From Dethiosulfatibacter sp. (GTDB taxonomy: Bacteria; Bacillota_A; Clostridia; Tissierellales; Dethiosulfatibacteraceae), in NCBI GenBank assembly GCA_019084435.1, contig JAHRFV010000146.1:1-48870 (forward strand): a DNA stretch of 48,870 bases, given 5' to 3'. The first letter of the stretch is position 1, and each line of letters begins with the position of its first letter. The notes beneath the pieces were generated by a model, which did not search any database, was not told where the DNA came from, and saw only the letters and a list, made by a program, of their open reading frames with translations. A program made the position numbers and the translations under genes. Positions 1-8,062 of the stretch are shown in pieces.

Positions 1-168
1 AGGATAGTGACGTTCAGTTAAAGTATTGCTGGAAGGATTATCAGGTGCAAATTGATGGTTACAATTACGGCAAAGATATTTTTGATAACCATGCCTATCT
101 TTACCGTAACGATAAAAAGAATGATAATTGTTGCACTTTGGGCAACTGATTGGTACAATTTTTTGCAT
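1..168 (-). CDS. Transposase N-terminal zinc ribbon, cut by window edge
   Basis: Read on the minus strand from an ATG at 166-168, the frame is open to base 1 and gives 56 residues. It carries two CxxC pairs (CPKC at residues 9-12 and CRNC at 33-36) around a YRYGKDRHGYQKYLC stretch. That pattern is the DNA-binding zinc ribbon found at the start of many insertion-sequence transposases (IS1 InsA-like and related families), where it would bind the element ends. The catalytic part lies outside the window, so the family and intactness cannot be judged. A different minus-strand frame over the same bases is also open but hydrophobic and unconvincing. The element end must lie between about 169 and 290, upstream of the transporter operon. 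Confidence 0.6.
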   Translation of the reverse strand, partial: MQKIVPISCPKCNNYHSFYRYGKDRHGYQKYLCRNCNHQFAPDNPSSNTLTERHYP

Positions 169-290
169 GAGGACTTCATCCTTTCTGGGAGGTATTTGGT
201 TTTTCGCAAAAACATTGTACCACAGAGGGTTTGGAGTTCTCAATTTTCATTTAAGTTTACAAATCGAATAAAAATTTAAGGAGGCAATTT

Positions 291-1370
291 ATGAATTATA
301 AGAAGTGGATATCTTTATTACTCATAGTAGCACTATTATTTATTAGTGGATGCAGTGATAAGGGAAGTGAGTCAACAGAAGCAACTTCAGAAAATCAAAA
401 CAATCCAACAACAGCTCTGGAAGTATCGTATCCTAAGAAAGGTACTACTGCTAACTTCTACATAGGGGGATCCATTGCAGCGGGTGGAGATTTGAATATG
501 CGTACCTTAATAAGGTATTTGCAGCCAGAAATGGGAATAACCATAGTTCCCAACAATCTTACAGGCAGTCGAACGATATATAACTCAGGTAGGGAAGTAA
601 TGAGAAACCCGCCAGATGGGTATAGCTTTTCTTACGTTTTATATCCTAACTTCATAACTGAAATATATAATCCTAGTATAGAAACATTTTCAACAACAGA
701 TGATCTCTATATGTTGTGTAATTTAGTGACGGATGCATCTGTTATTGCTGTTCGAAGTGATGATAAACGATTTGAAAGCATTAATGATTTTGCTGATTTT
801 GTTGAATATCTTAAAAATAACACAAATGAAAATCTACTGATTAGTGCTGCTAGTGTCGCAGGAGATGACGATATTACAATTAGAAAAATTAAACATAGTG
901 TGCCTGAAATTGCTGACCAACTGACAATTGTAAATGGTGAAGGTCCAGCGGAAGGTTTAACTTCGCTACTCGGGAAACACCTTGATGTATTTACAGGAAA
1001 TGTTGGAGATATTACTTCACTAGTAGCAGACAAAAAAGTTAAAGTGATTACTGTTTTTCACACAAAGCGATCACTATTTCTACCTGATGTAAAAACAGCT
1101 GAGGAAAGTGGATATAAGATATATAATAGTTCCAGTAGAGGCGTTGCAATACATAAGGATACAGATCCTGAAATTATCAAGAGGATTGAAGATTATGTTA
1201 CTAAAGTTGTAAACGATCCGGTTTTTATTGATGACATGGCTAGGCAAGGTTATGAACTGGACTATCTACCCCATGATCAATACGTAGAGTTTCTACAAAA
1301 AGAAGCCAAGAATTTTGAAGAAATTATGTATATGTATAAATGGGGCCCCAACAAAACCAAATTACCATAA
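291..1370 (+). CDS. Tripartite tricarboxylate transporter substrate-binding lipoprotein (TctC/Bug family)
   Basis: A 359-residue extracytoplasmic binding protein. Residues 1-21 are a lipoprotein signal ending in ISGC, so Cys21 should be lipidated and the protein tethered to the outer face of the membrane. The body follows the Bug/TctC pattern: an early glycine-rich ligand loop (NFYIGGSIAAGGD), a central segment with GEGPAEGLTSLLGKHLDV, and the late stretch with IHKDTDPEII that resembles the usual 'P-DT-P-' region. Family members bind carboxylates such as citrate or other di- and tricarboxylates; the ligand cannot be told from sequence. It starts at ATG 291 behind AAGGAGG and is followed by TctB and TctA, the two membrane components, so the three form one transport system. 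Confidence 0.9.
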   Translation: MNYKKWISLLLIVALLFISGCSDKGSESTEATSENQNNPTTALEVSYPKKGTTANFYIGGSIAAGGDLNMRTLIRYLQPEMGITIVPNNLTGSRTIYNSGREVMRNPPDGYSFSYVLYPNFITEIYNPSIETFSTTDDLYMLCNLVTDASVIAVRSDDKRFESINDFADFVEYLKNNTNENLLISAASVAGDDDITIRKIKHSVPEIADQLTIVNGEGPAEGLTSLLGKHLDVFTGNVGDITSLVADKKVKVITVFHTKRSLFLPDVKTAEESGYKIYNSSSRGVAIHKDTDPEIIKRIEDYVTKVVNDPVFIDDMARQGYELDYLPHDQYVEFLQKEAKNFEEIMYMYKWGPNKTKLP

Positions 1371-1385
1371 ATCAATTCATATGAA

Positions 1386-1421
1386 TATACTGCTTGGATG
1401 ATTAATCATCCAAGCAGTATA
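1386..1421. terminator. Perfect 36-base palindrome between tctC and tctB
   Basis: Bases 1386-1403 and 1404-1421 are exact reverse complements (18-bp arms with no separate loop sequence). The structure sits in the 76-base gap after the binding-protein gene and is not followed by a long T run. In transport operons such hairpins protect the 3' end of the binding-protein mRNA or partly stop transcription, giving more binding protein than membrane protein. The assignment as a partial terminator or stabiliser is inference; the palindrome itself is certain. Confidence 0.75.
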
Positions 1422-1446
1422 AATAAAACGAAGGAGTAAAAGATCA

Positions 1447-1938
1447 ATGGTTAAAAAGAAATATATTCATCAGGATTTGCTAGTGTCAGCTTCAATGCTA
1501 AGTATTGGAATAATCTTTTTTGTTGGAAGCTTTTTCATTCCTAGATTTGAAGAAGCAGCCTTAAATATATCTGCATTCCCGATGATTGTCTCATTGGCTC
1601 TAATAATATTTTCCCTATTTAATGTAACTATGGGGATTAAGAAAACGAGAGAACTTAATATGAAAATCGAATTGGGAGAAGATGTTATCAAAGAGATATC
1701 TATTGAAAGATTAAAGTATCCACTGATTTGTATAATTTTTATGACCGCATATGTAATCTTAATTCCCACTATAGGCTTCTTTGTTTCTAGCATGGTCTTC
1801 TTGTTCGCTTTTATCTACTATTTGGGTTACCGTAAGCCTTTTAAAATATTAGCGATTATTATTGGAATGGAAGTCTTCATATATTACCTTTTCGTTGTTG
1901 TTTTGAATACACGATTACCAAAAGGAATGTTTTTTTAG
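1447..1938 (+). CDS. Tripartite tricarboxylate transporter small membrane subunit (TctB family)
   Basis: A 163-residue hydrophobic protein with about four membrane segments (near residues 10-31, 38-60, 90-125 and 130-158) and a short charged loop around residues 61-85. Its size, topology and place between the binding protein and the large permease match TctB, the small and poorly conserved subunit of tripartite tricarboxylate transporters. The role of TctB is structural support of the TctA carrier in the cytoplasmic membrane. The start at ATG 1447 follows AAGGAG with about ten bases of spacing. Sequence identity to TctB is weak by nature in this family, so the call rests mostly on gene order and topology. 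Confidence 0.8.
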   Translation: MVKKKYIHQDLLVSASMLSIGIIFFVGSFFIPRFEEAALNISAFPMIVSLALIIFSLFNVTMGIKKTRELNMKIELGEDVIKEISIERLKYPLICIIFMTAYVILIPTIGFFVSSMVFLFAFIYYLGYRKPFKILAIIIGMEVFIYYLFVVVLNTRLPKGMFF

Positions 1939-1949
1939 GAGGTTCATGA

Positions 1950-3515
1950 ATGGAAGAATTAATTAACATATACTCAAATATTCTCCCCACCATCCCCCAC
2001 TTTATAAATGCATTGTTTACCGTCGAAATGCTGATTGCATTAACAGTTGGAGTTGTTGGAGGTATGATTATTGGTTCATTACCAGGATTAAATGCAACTA
2101 CCGGTATTATCCTGCTGATGCCCCTAACCTATAGTATGTCTCCAATCCCAGCTCTCACAATGTTGATGGCTATTTATACAGCTGGAATACTGGGAGGGTC
2201 CTTTGCTTCAATCTTAATCAATACACCTGGGACTTCATCAAGTATAGCAGCACTTTTTGATGGGTACCCAATGACACAAAAAGGCGAAGCTCTAAAAGCT
2301 CTTAACACTAGTATTTTTTCTTCGACCATCGGGGGTATTATAAGTGCTTTATCATTAATTTTTATCGCTCCTCTATTAGTTCGTTTAGCCTTGATCTTTG
2401 ACTCTCCCGAATACTTCTTACTTGCAGTACTAGGTATAACACTTGTATCCAGCTTTTCGAGTGATGGTCTGGCTAAGGGATTTAGCATTGGGTGCATGGG
2501 ACTTTTAGTAGGGAGTATAGGGCTTGCACCCATGTCATCGGTCGCTAGATATACTTTAGGTAGTGAGTTGCTATATGATGGATTTAATAGAACAGTTGTA
2601 ATTATTGGAATTTTTTCTATAGCACAAGTTATGATTATGACAAATCAGATAAAGAGCTCTGGTCAAAATAAAGCTGTAGAAGTTGCTAAGCTAATTGGAA
2701 ATAAATTTTTGACGCTGCAAGAAATAAAAAGTATTATGCCCACAATTTTAAGATCTAGTATCATAGGCGTTGGCGTAGGTATTTTACCAGGAGCTGGAGC
2801 AGGTACAGGATCATTTCTAGGTTATGCAGCAGCAAAAAAAAGCTCAAAGCATCCTGAACTATTCGGCACAGGTATTATGGAAGGAGTTGCAGCACCTGAA
2901 GCTGCCAACAATGCTGTGACTGGAGCGGCGATGATTCCTTTAATGACATTGGGTATTCCAGGGAGCACTGCAGCTGCTGTACTTCTTGGCGCATTGATGA
3001 TTCAGGGTCTTCAGCCAGGTATGACGTTATTTACTAATCAGGCTGCGATTGCATATCCAATTATGTTCGGATTTTTAGTTGCGAATATCATTATGTTGCC
3101 AATAGGTTTGGTTTTATCCAGAGTCATGGGTAATATCGTTAAGATACCTGAAGCAATACTTGCACCAATAATTGTTGTCTTAGCGGTTTTAGGCTCCTTT
3201 GCCATTCGTGGTAGAGTGTTAGATATATACATCCTTATTTTCTTTGGCATGGTAGGATATATTATGAAGAAAGCAAAGTTTGCTACTGCATCATTTACAC
3301 TAGGTATGCTATTAGGAGTTATGGGAGAAGCAGGATTAAGACGATCTCTTGTTTTATCAAGAGGAGACATCATAGGCTTCTATTTTAGTAGACCTGCAGC
3401 TGTTTTGCTTATATTATTAATTTTGCTTAATATGGCTACTCCACTGATAAAAAAACTAACACCTTATATTATTTATAGATTAAAGACTTTGAAATATGGA
3501 GGGAATAGGAAATGA
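1950..3515 (+). CDS. Tripartite tricarboxylate transporter large permease (TctA family)
   Basis: A 521-residue polytopic membrane protein with roughly a dozen hydrophobic segments. It has the TctA hallmarks: the early GSLPGLNATTGIILLMPLTY region near residue 43, the GGSFASILINTPGTSSS segment near residue 90, and the repeated GILPGAGAGTGSFLGY and LGIPGSTAAAVLLGALMIQG motifs in the second half, which reflect the internal duplication of the family. It carries the substrate across the membrane, most likely with sodium or protons, after delivery by the lipoprotein at 291. It starts 11 bases after TctB and overlaps the next gene by four bases (ATGA), so tight co-expression with the RraA-family enzyme is expected. 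Confidence 0.92.
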   Translation: MEELINIYSNILPTIPHFINALFTVEMLIALTVGVVGGMIIGSLPGLNATTGIILLMPLTYSMSPIPALTMLMAIYTAGILGGSFASILINTPGTSSSIAALFDGYPMTQKGEALKALNTSIFSSTIGGIISALSLIFIAPLLVRLALIFDSPEYFLLAVLGITLVSSFSSDGLAKGFSIGCMGLLVGSIGLAPMSSVARYTLGSELLYDGFNRTVVIIGIFSIAQVMIMTNQIKSSGQNKAVEVAKLIGNKFLTLQEIKSIMPTILRSSIIGVGVGILPGAGAGTGSFLGYAAAKKSSKHPELFGTGIMEGVAAPEAANNAVTGAAMIPLMTLGIPGSTAAAVLLGALMIQGLQPGMTLFTNQAAIAYPIMFGFLVANIIMLPIGLVLSRVMGNIVKIPEAILAPIIVVLAVLGSFAIRGRVLDIYILIFFGMVGYIMKKAKFATASFTLGMLLGVMGEAGLRRSLVLSRGDIIGFYFSRPAAVLLILLILLNMATPLIKKLTPYIIYRLKTLKYGGNRK

Positions 3516-4201
3516 CTAGAAGTATTGGATTTAGAATATTTACAAATATCGAAAGACCTGATGTTGAATTAGTTAATCAATTTAAAGGGATTCCATCAAG
3601 CAACATCAACGACGAAATGAATCGCCTTTATTGTATGAATTCATCTATACGTCCTTTGAATCATATCCCTTTGCTGGGTACAGCAATTACTGTGAAAGCA
3701 CCTATTGGAGATAATTTGATTTTTCATAAGGCACTGGATATTGCACAACCTGGGGATGTAATTGTAGTTGATGGTGCTGGAGCTTGCGACAGATCATTAG
3801 CGGGTGAAATAATGTTTACTTATGCCCTTAAAAGGGGAATTAAGGGAATTGTAGTTGATGGTGCCGTTCGAGACTTAGATGGAATTCGCAAATTAGGTCT
3901 TTCTGTTTATGCTAAAGCAATAACTCCTCAGGGACCCTATAAAAATGGACCAGGAGAGATTAATGTTCCTATATGCTGCGGTGGTATGGTTGTTTTCCCA
4001 GGAGATATTATCGTCGGTGATCAGGATGGTATAGTTGTGATTCGACCGGAAGACGCAGTAGAAATTCTAGATAAAGCAAAGAAAAAATTAGAGAAGGAAA
4101 CTATCAAGCTTAAAAAATATGAAACTGAAGGAATTGATGAACAAGAACATATTATTAGAATTGATAATGAATTAGAAGCTAAAAAAATATTTTATTTTTA
4201 A
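3512..4201 (+). CDS. RraA-family protein (4-hydroxy-4-methyl-2-oxoglutarate aldolase / oxaloacetate decarboxylase type)
   Basis: A 229-residue soluble protein with the RraA/MenG-like fold signature: SSNINDEMNRL near the start, GDVIVVDGAGACDRSLAGE in the middle, then GIVVDGAVRDLDGIRKLG and GGMVVFPGDIIVGDQDGIVVI. The Arg-Asp of VRD are the residues that bind substrate and divalent metal in the aldolase/decarboxylase branch. That branch splits 4-hydroxy-4-methyl-2-oxoglutarate or decarboxylates oxaloacetate; the RNase E inhibitor RraA itself is a different branch and unlikely here. Translational coupling to TctA (ATGA overlap) suggests that this enzyme acts on the imported acid or an early product. 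The C-terminal 30 residues are charged and helical. The exact substrate is unknown. Confidence 0.8.
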   Translation: MTRSIGFRIFTNIERPDVELVNQFKGIPSSNINDEMNRLYCMNSSIRPLNHIPLLGTAITVKAPIGDNLIFHKALDIAQPGDVIVVDGAGACDRSLAGEIMFTYALKRGIKGIVVDGAVRDLDGIRKLGLSVYAKAITPQGPYKNGPGEINVPICCGGMVVFPGDIIVGDQDGIVVIRPEDAVEILDKAKKKLEKETIKLKKYETEGIDEQEHIIRIDNELEAKKIFYF

Positions 4202-4286
4202 ATAAATTCATCCTAGAAGCGTCATGCAGGAAGGCTAGTTGCTTTCTCATTAGTGGACATTAATATTATAGGGGTTAGACAATCTT

Positions 4287-5393
4287 ATGATTAATTTATC
4301 AATTACATTAGTTGTTGCAATTTTCTTTGGTGTAACAGCATTGAAACTGAAAATTCCTGCAGGCGCACTACTAGGAGCTATTTTAGGTGTGGCTTTACTG
4401 AATTCATTGACAGATCTAGCTTATTTTCCGTATTACATAAAAACTTTCAGTACATCTTTAATAGGAGCTTATATTGGCTGCCGTATAAGTATTGGAGATC
4501 TTAGACAAATAAAAACAATAATAAAGCCTTCATTATTTATGATTTTGGTTATGATAGGCTACAATTTGATTTCAAGCAAAATACTATCCTTAGTAAGTTG
4601 CATAGATTTTTATACTGCTTTTCTTGCTTTGGCTCCTGGTGGAGTTACTGATATGACCTTGCTTGCTATGGATATAAAAGCTAATGCGTCAATCGTATCA
4701 ACAGTTCAAATGATAAGACTGTTGAGTATTATTGGTTTTACTCCATTTATTATCAAATATAGTATTCTGTTATCTGATAGAATAGGCTATGGATGCGAGC
4801 ATATAACTGAATTAAGTCAAGGAAGTAACGAAATTGCAATCACAAAAAGCAGAAATTTATTTTTTGAATTTAGAAATACAAAAACATATAGAATCGTTTT
4901 AACATTAGCCATTGGCATACTATCAGGCATATTGGGAAAGTTAAGTAATTTGCCAGCAGGTATTTTATGCTTCTCTATCTGTGGAGTTGCTGTTTTCAAT
5001 ATTTTCACCAATCAAGGGTATTTGCCACTATCTCTTAGACGTTTTGCACAAATATTGAGTGGAACTTTGATAGGTTTGAGGTTTTCACATCAGGAGTTAT
5101 TAGAAGTCTGGAATTCCATAGTTCCTGTTATGATAATAATATTAGGTTGGATGCTATTGAACCAAGTGCTGGGCATAATAATAAGCCGATGGGTAAAAAT
5201 CCCCCTTGTTACCGCCCTCTTTTCGTCATCAGCAGGAGGGTTAACTGATATGGGAATCATAGCATCAGAGATGGGAGGGAATGCTGCTTTAATTACATCT
5301 TTTCAACTTTCTCGTTTACTAAGTGTTTTACTTTTATACCCAATTATTATACAATCAATACTTGCTTTGACGATAGTACGTGATTTTAAATAA
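4287..5393 (+). CDS. AbrB-family membrane protein (two AbrB-type repeats)
   Basis: A 368-residue membrane protein made of two halves that repeat one another. Each half has a PAG(A/I)L motif followed by hydrophobic helices, and then a matching GG(V/L)TDM motif with a downstream (I/L)xSxxQxxRLL segment: ALAPGGVTDMTLLA near residue 115 and SSAGGLTDMGIIAS near residue 315. This is the pattern of the AbrB duplication family, described as putative ammonia monooxygenase/AbrB transporters, whose true substrates are unknown. A charged loop near residues 170-195 separates the halves. It lies 85 bases after the RraA-like gene on the same strand and may belong to the same transport unit. The ribosome binding site is poor (AGGGG). 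Confidence 0.75.
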   Translation: MINLSITLVVAIFFGVTALKLKIPAGALLGAILGVALLNSLTDLAYFPYYIKTFSTSLIGAYIGCRISIGDLRQIKTIIKPSLFMILVMIGYNLISSKILSLVSCIDFYTAFLALAPGGVTDMTLLAMDIKANASIVSTVQMIRLLSIIGFTPFIIKYSILLSDRIGYGCEHITELSQGSNEIAITKSRNLFFEFRNTKTYRIVLTLAIGILSGILGKLSNLPAGILCFSICGVAVFNIFTNQGYLPLSLRRFAQILSGTLIGLRFSHQELLEVWNSIVPVMIIILGWMLLNQVLGIIISRWVKIPLVTALFSSSAGGLTDMGIIASEMGGNAALITSFQLSRLLSVLLLYPIIIQSILALTIVRDFK

Positions 5394-5533
5394 TTCTTAT
5401 TATCAATGGATAATAATATGCTTGAGGTGCCTGTTTCAATCTTTGATTTCTTAGTAGGTCAGAGGCCGCGAAATCCAAATCTTTGATTTGACTAATGTAG
5501 CCGGCAATAGGAACACAATGTTTGATACAATCG

Positions 5534-5567
5534 AAACTCGTTGATTTCAACGGGTTTTCGTGTTTTT
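5534..5567 (+). terminator. Terminator-like hairpin after the AbrB-type gene
   Basis: AAACTCGTTGA at 5534-5544 pairs with TCAACGGGTTT at 5547-5557 (one G-T pair), followed by TCGTGTTTTTT. It would end the transporter operon that begins at 291. Confidence 0.6.
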
Positions 5568-5866
5568 TGAGACAGTGTATAGGATTAAAAACGGTGAAAA
5601 GGTTTAATAACGATAAATGATTTGCACCAAAAATGCACCGGAAATAATAAAATGCACCGAAATAAAAAATGGGTGCACCTTTTGGCGTTAATAGATTTAG
5701 TGTTTATTGATTTTTTAAACTGTGATAAGATAAATTAAATCATACTCAAAAGCCCCCTTCATTTATATTGAAACAGTTCATAGGATATTTTCACCATGAA
5801 GAATGGGGATGAAACAAAAGAAATTTCCAAGAAAATACTGATGAAAATAGAATAACAGGAGATTTT
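5568..5866. other. Gene-free stretch with four GCACC repeats
   Basis: No convincing gene is seen between the terminator and the hydrolase gene. The stretch 5620-5680 holds four copies of GCACC at irregular spacing, the last within GGTGCACC. A 19-codon frame starting ATGAAGAATGGGGATGAAAC at 5796 and ending TAA at 5855 looks like the charged start of a TetR-type regulator, but it is too short to call a gene. It could be a relic or chance. Confidence 0.35.
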
Positions 5867-6751
5867 ATGACAGATTATCTACCTCTTTTTAAAACAAAGG
5901 AATCCCATGATCAATATATGTCTTTATATGAATCTTGTTTGAAACTATGGCCTGTTCCATATGAAATAAAGAATATTGTTACCGAATTTGGCAGTACACA
6001 AATTATCATTTCCGGAGAAACAGACAAACCACCACTGGTTTTATTGCATGGAGCATCGGCGACTTCTTTAATGTGGGTAACTAATGTTGAAACCTTATCA
6101 AAAAAATTCAGGATTTATGCTATTGATACGCTTGGTGATATTGGAAGGAGTAAACCGATAAAGCCTTTTAAAAACAAAAGAGACGCTGCCAATTGGTTGG
6201 TTCAGGTGCTGGATTTATTGGAAATTGATAAAGCGTATTATGCAGGGATGTCTTATGGGTCTTTTCTGGGTTTAAACCTAGCAGTTTTAAACCCGGAAAG
6301 GGTATTAAAATTGATCATGATTTCGCCAACAGAAACATTTATATCTCTAAATATCACTTTTTGGATTCGTTTTATAAAGCTAATGCTTTTTCCTACAAAA
6401 AGAGCTAGATTGGAATTTTTAAAGTGGAGCAACGGAAATAAAGAGATCGTTGAAAATGATTTTACTGAAATGATCTTTATTGGTATGAGATATGGAAAGT
6501 ATTATATTTCTCCAATGATGAAAACTATTTTTTCAGCATCAGAATTACAGAAACTAAATATAGAAATAATGGTATTAATAGGAGAAGATGAGGTTCTGGT
6601 CAATGTTGGGAAGCTTGTAAAACGTGCAAAACAAATAGTAAAGTCCATCGAATTTAATATTATTCCGAAAACAAGTCATACATTGACAAATCAAGAACCA
6701 GAAACTGTTAATGATTATATAATTGAGTTTCTTGAACGGAAACTCAAATAA
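5867..6751 (+). CDS. Alpha/beta hydrolase
   Basis: A 294-residue soluble alpha/beta-hydrolase-fold enzyme. The oxyanion-hole HG motif is in VLLHGASATS near residue 64; the nucleophile elbow is GMSYGS with Ser129 as nucleophile; the late catalytic His is His271 in KTSHTL; an acidic residue in IGEDEV (about residue 237) is the likely third member. The N-terminal KLWPVPYE segment is typical of a Firmicutes group of small hydrolases related to carboxylesterases. The substrate is unknown: esters, lactones or similar are all possible. It starts at ATG 5867 behind AGGAGA. It stands alone on its strand, followed by the relic of a methyltransferase gene, so the neighbourhood gives no pathway. Confidence 0.8.
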   Translation: MTDYLPLFKTKESHDQYMSLYESCLKLWPVPYEIKNIVTEFGSTQIIISGETDKPPLVLLHGASATSLMWVTNVETLSKKFRIYAIDTLGDIGRSKPIKPFKNKRDAANWLVQVLDLLEIDKAYYAGMSYGSFLGLNLAVLNPERVLKLIMISPTETFISLNITFWIRFIKLMLFPTKRARLEFLKWSNGNKEIVENDFTEMIFIGMRYGKYYISPMMKTIFSASELQKLNIEIMVLIGEDEVLVNVGKLVKRAKQIVKSIEFNIIPKTSHTLTNQEPETVNDYIIEFLERKLK

Positions 6752-6892
6752 CAAACATGGTTAAAGAGTTTTACAAGAAATAGTCGACTAAAGACAGAGA
6801 TTAGTTGAAATTAAACGATTGAAAGAAACGGAAACAACTATATAGAACATGTTACATGTTTTGAATTGAAATTGATAAGAGGTTGTATTACA

Positions 6893-7173
6893 CTGAAACA
6901 GTGGTATGAAAAACTATTTGATTACTATGGAGAAAAATATGACAAAGAAATTTTTACTCAAGGAACAATTGGTCGATTATAACATCACTACTTTTACTAT
7001 TGATGATGGGAATGAGCACCAGCTTTAGTGTAATGAAAGGTACTATGTTCCAAGCGAAAATCTTTAGGCTTTAATGAATAGATATATTCGGTGCAATGCT
7101 TGGTGTTTTTTCAAGGGATGATAAACTCACAACAGAGGATTATGAAATGCTTGTTATAGCTGAAAAGTATTAG
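6893..7173 (+). pseudogene. Decayed class I SAM-dependent methyltransferase
   Basis: Two blocks of recognisable methyltransferase sequence remain. The first, in the frame beginning about 6893, reads QWYEKLFDYYGEKYDKEIF and TQGTIG, the usual start of a family of small SAM methyltransferases. After a loss of roughly the whole SAM-binding core, a second block reads CNERYYVPSE, then a frameshift, then FGAMLGVFSRDDKLTTEDYE followed by MLVIAEKY and a stop at 7171-7173. In-frame stops and at least one frameshift interrupt it. About 90 codons survive of a gene normally near 250 codons. It is a relic, not a working gene. Confidence 0.7.
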
Positions 7174-7231
7174 AAGGTAGCTTCTTTATTTTGAAAGGGG
7201 TAAGCCTGAAAAAAGAAGGAGATTGAAAGGC

Positions 7232-7900
7232 ATGGGATATTATATAAACTTGTTTGAAATAACATTAAAGGATTTTTATGAAAAGCTTAAAAGAACTAAG
7301 TTATTACCAAGTCAGCAAATATTGAAAGAGAATATTGATGACATATTTCAGATCATTGAAGAAAATGATATTCATAATGTTGGTGAATTACAACAAAGAT
7401 TAAAGACGAAGGCAAAGGTAGCTTTATTCTCAGAGAGAACAAATATTGATATGAACTACTTAACGGTGCTAAGACGTGAAATTAACAGTTTGCATCCTGA
7501 ACCTCGAGAAATTGAAGGATTTCCATATGTTAATCAAATTACAAAGAAAAAGCTATTATCATTGGGTGTTAAGACAACTTTAGAATTATTTGAACATATT
7601 AAAAATGGTGAAGCAAGATCAACATTGAAGACAAAGCTGAATTGCAGTGAGGAAGAAGTATTCTATCTGGCACAGCTTGTCGATGTATCGAGGTTGAGGT
7701 ATGTGAATCAAACCTTTGCAACACTACTTGTCGTATGCGGATATAATTCCATTGACAGGATAAAAAAAGCAAATTATGAAGATTTATATGAAACCATAAC
7801 CAATTATAATAAAATACATGCGTTGTATAAGGGAAAAATTGGATTAAAGGACATGGAGTTTTTTATTGAATCAATACCTAACAATATCGAGTATATTTAG
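7232..7900 (+). CDS. DUF4332 domain protein (helix-hairpin-helix-like)
   Basis: A 222-residue protein of mostly alpha-helical character. Residues about 90-215 match the DUF4332 pattern: a helix-hairpin-helix-like repeat with PYVNQITKKKLLSLGVKTTL, then CSEEEVFYLAQLVDVSRLR, then a second such unit with YVNQTFATLLVVCGYNSIDR. Proteins of this kind are thought to contact nucleic acid by analogy with helix-hairpin-helix proteins, but no function is established. The ATG at 7232 is preferred over TTG at 7223, because the AGAAGGAGA site lies only one base from the TTG but about nine bases from the ATG. No partner genes are evident; the methyltransferase relic lies directly upstream. Confidence 0.7.
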   Translation: MGYYINLFEITLKDFYEKLKRTKLLPSQQILKENIDDIFQIIEENDIHNVGELQQRLKTKAKVALFSERTNIDMNYLTVLRREINSLHPEPREIEGFPYVNQITKKKLLSLGVKTTLELFEHIKNGEARSTLKTKLNCSEEEVFYLAQLVDVSRLRYVNQTFATLLVVCGYNSIDRIKKANYEDLYETITNYNKIHALYKGKIGLKDMEFFIESIPNNIEYI

Positions 7901-8062
7901 CGGGCAGGTTCTATTTATAGTGTACCCTATTTCAAGGACTTTTTGAAACTGTGTGATTGATTCTGGAGAGCAACCAGAGCGTCGTATGAGTTTTGCGGGA
8001 AGCGATGCCTAATGGTATCACTGGGGCTGCAAATCAAATATAGGAGAGTAGATTCATAATCT

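Noticed and set aside
52..279. Plus-strand 75-codon frame at the window start
   Set aside because: It lies opposite the transposase zinc ribbon, which has clear CxxC motifs, and has no family resemblance.
5620..5680. Four GCACC copies as a CRISPR-like or att repeat array
   Set aside because: Spacing is irregular and units are only five or six bases; no integrase or cas gene is near.
7901..8062. Possible gene or RNA in the gap between the DUF4332 and DMT genes
   Set aside because: Only short frames and a weak CTGG/CCAG pairing are visible; nothing could be supported.
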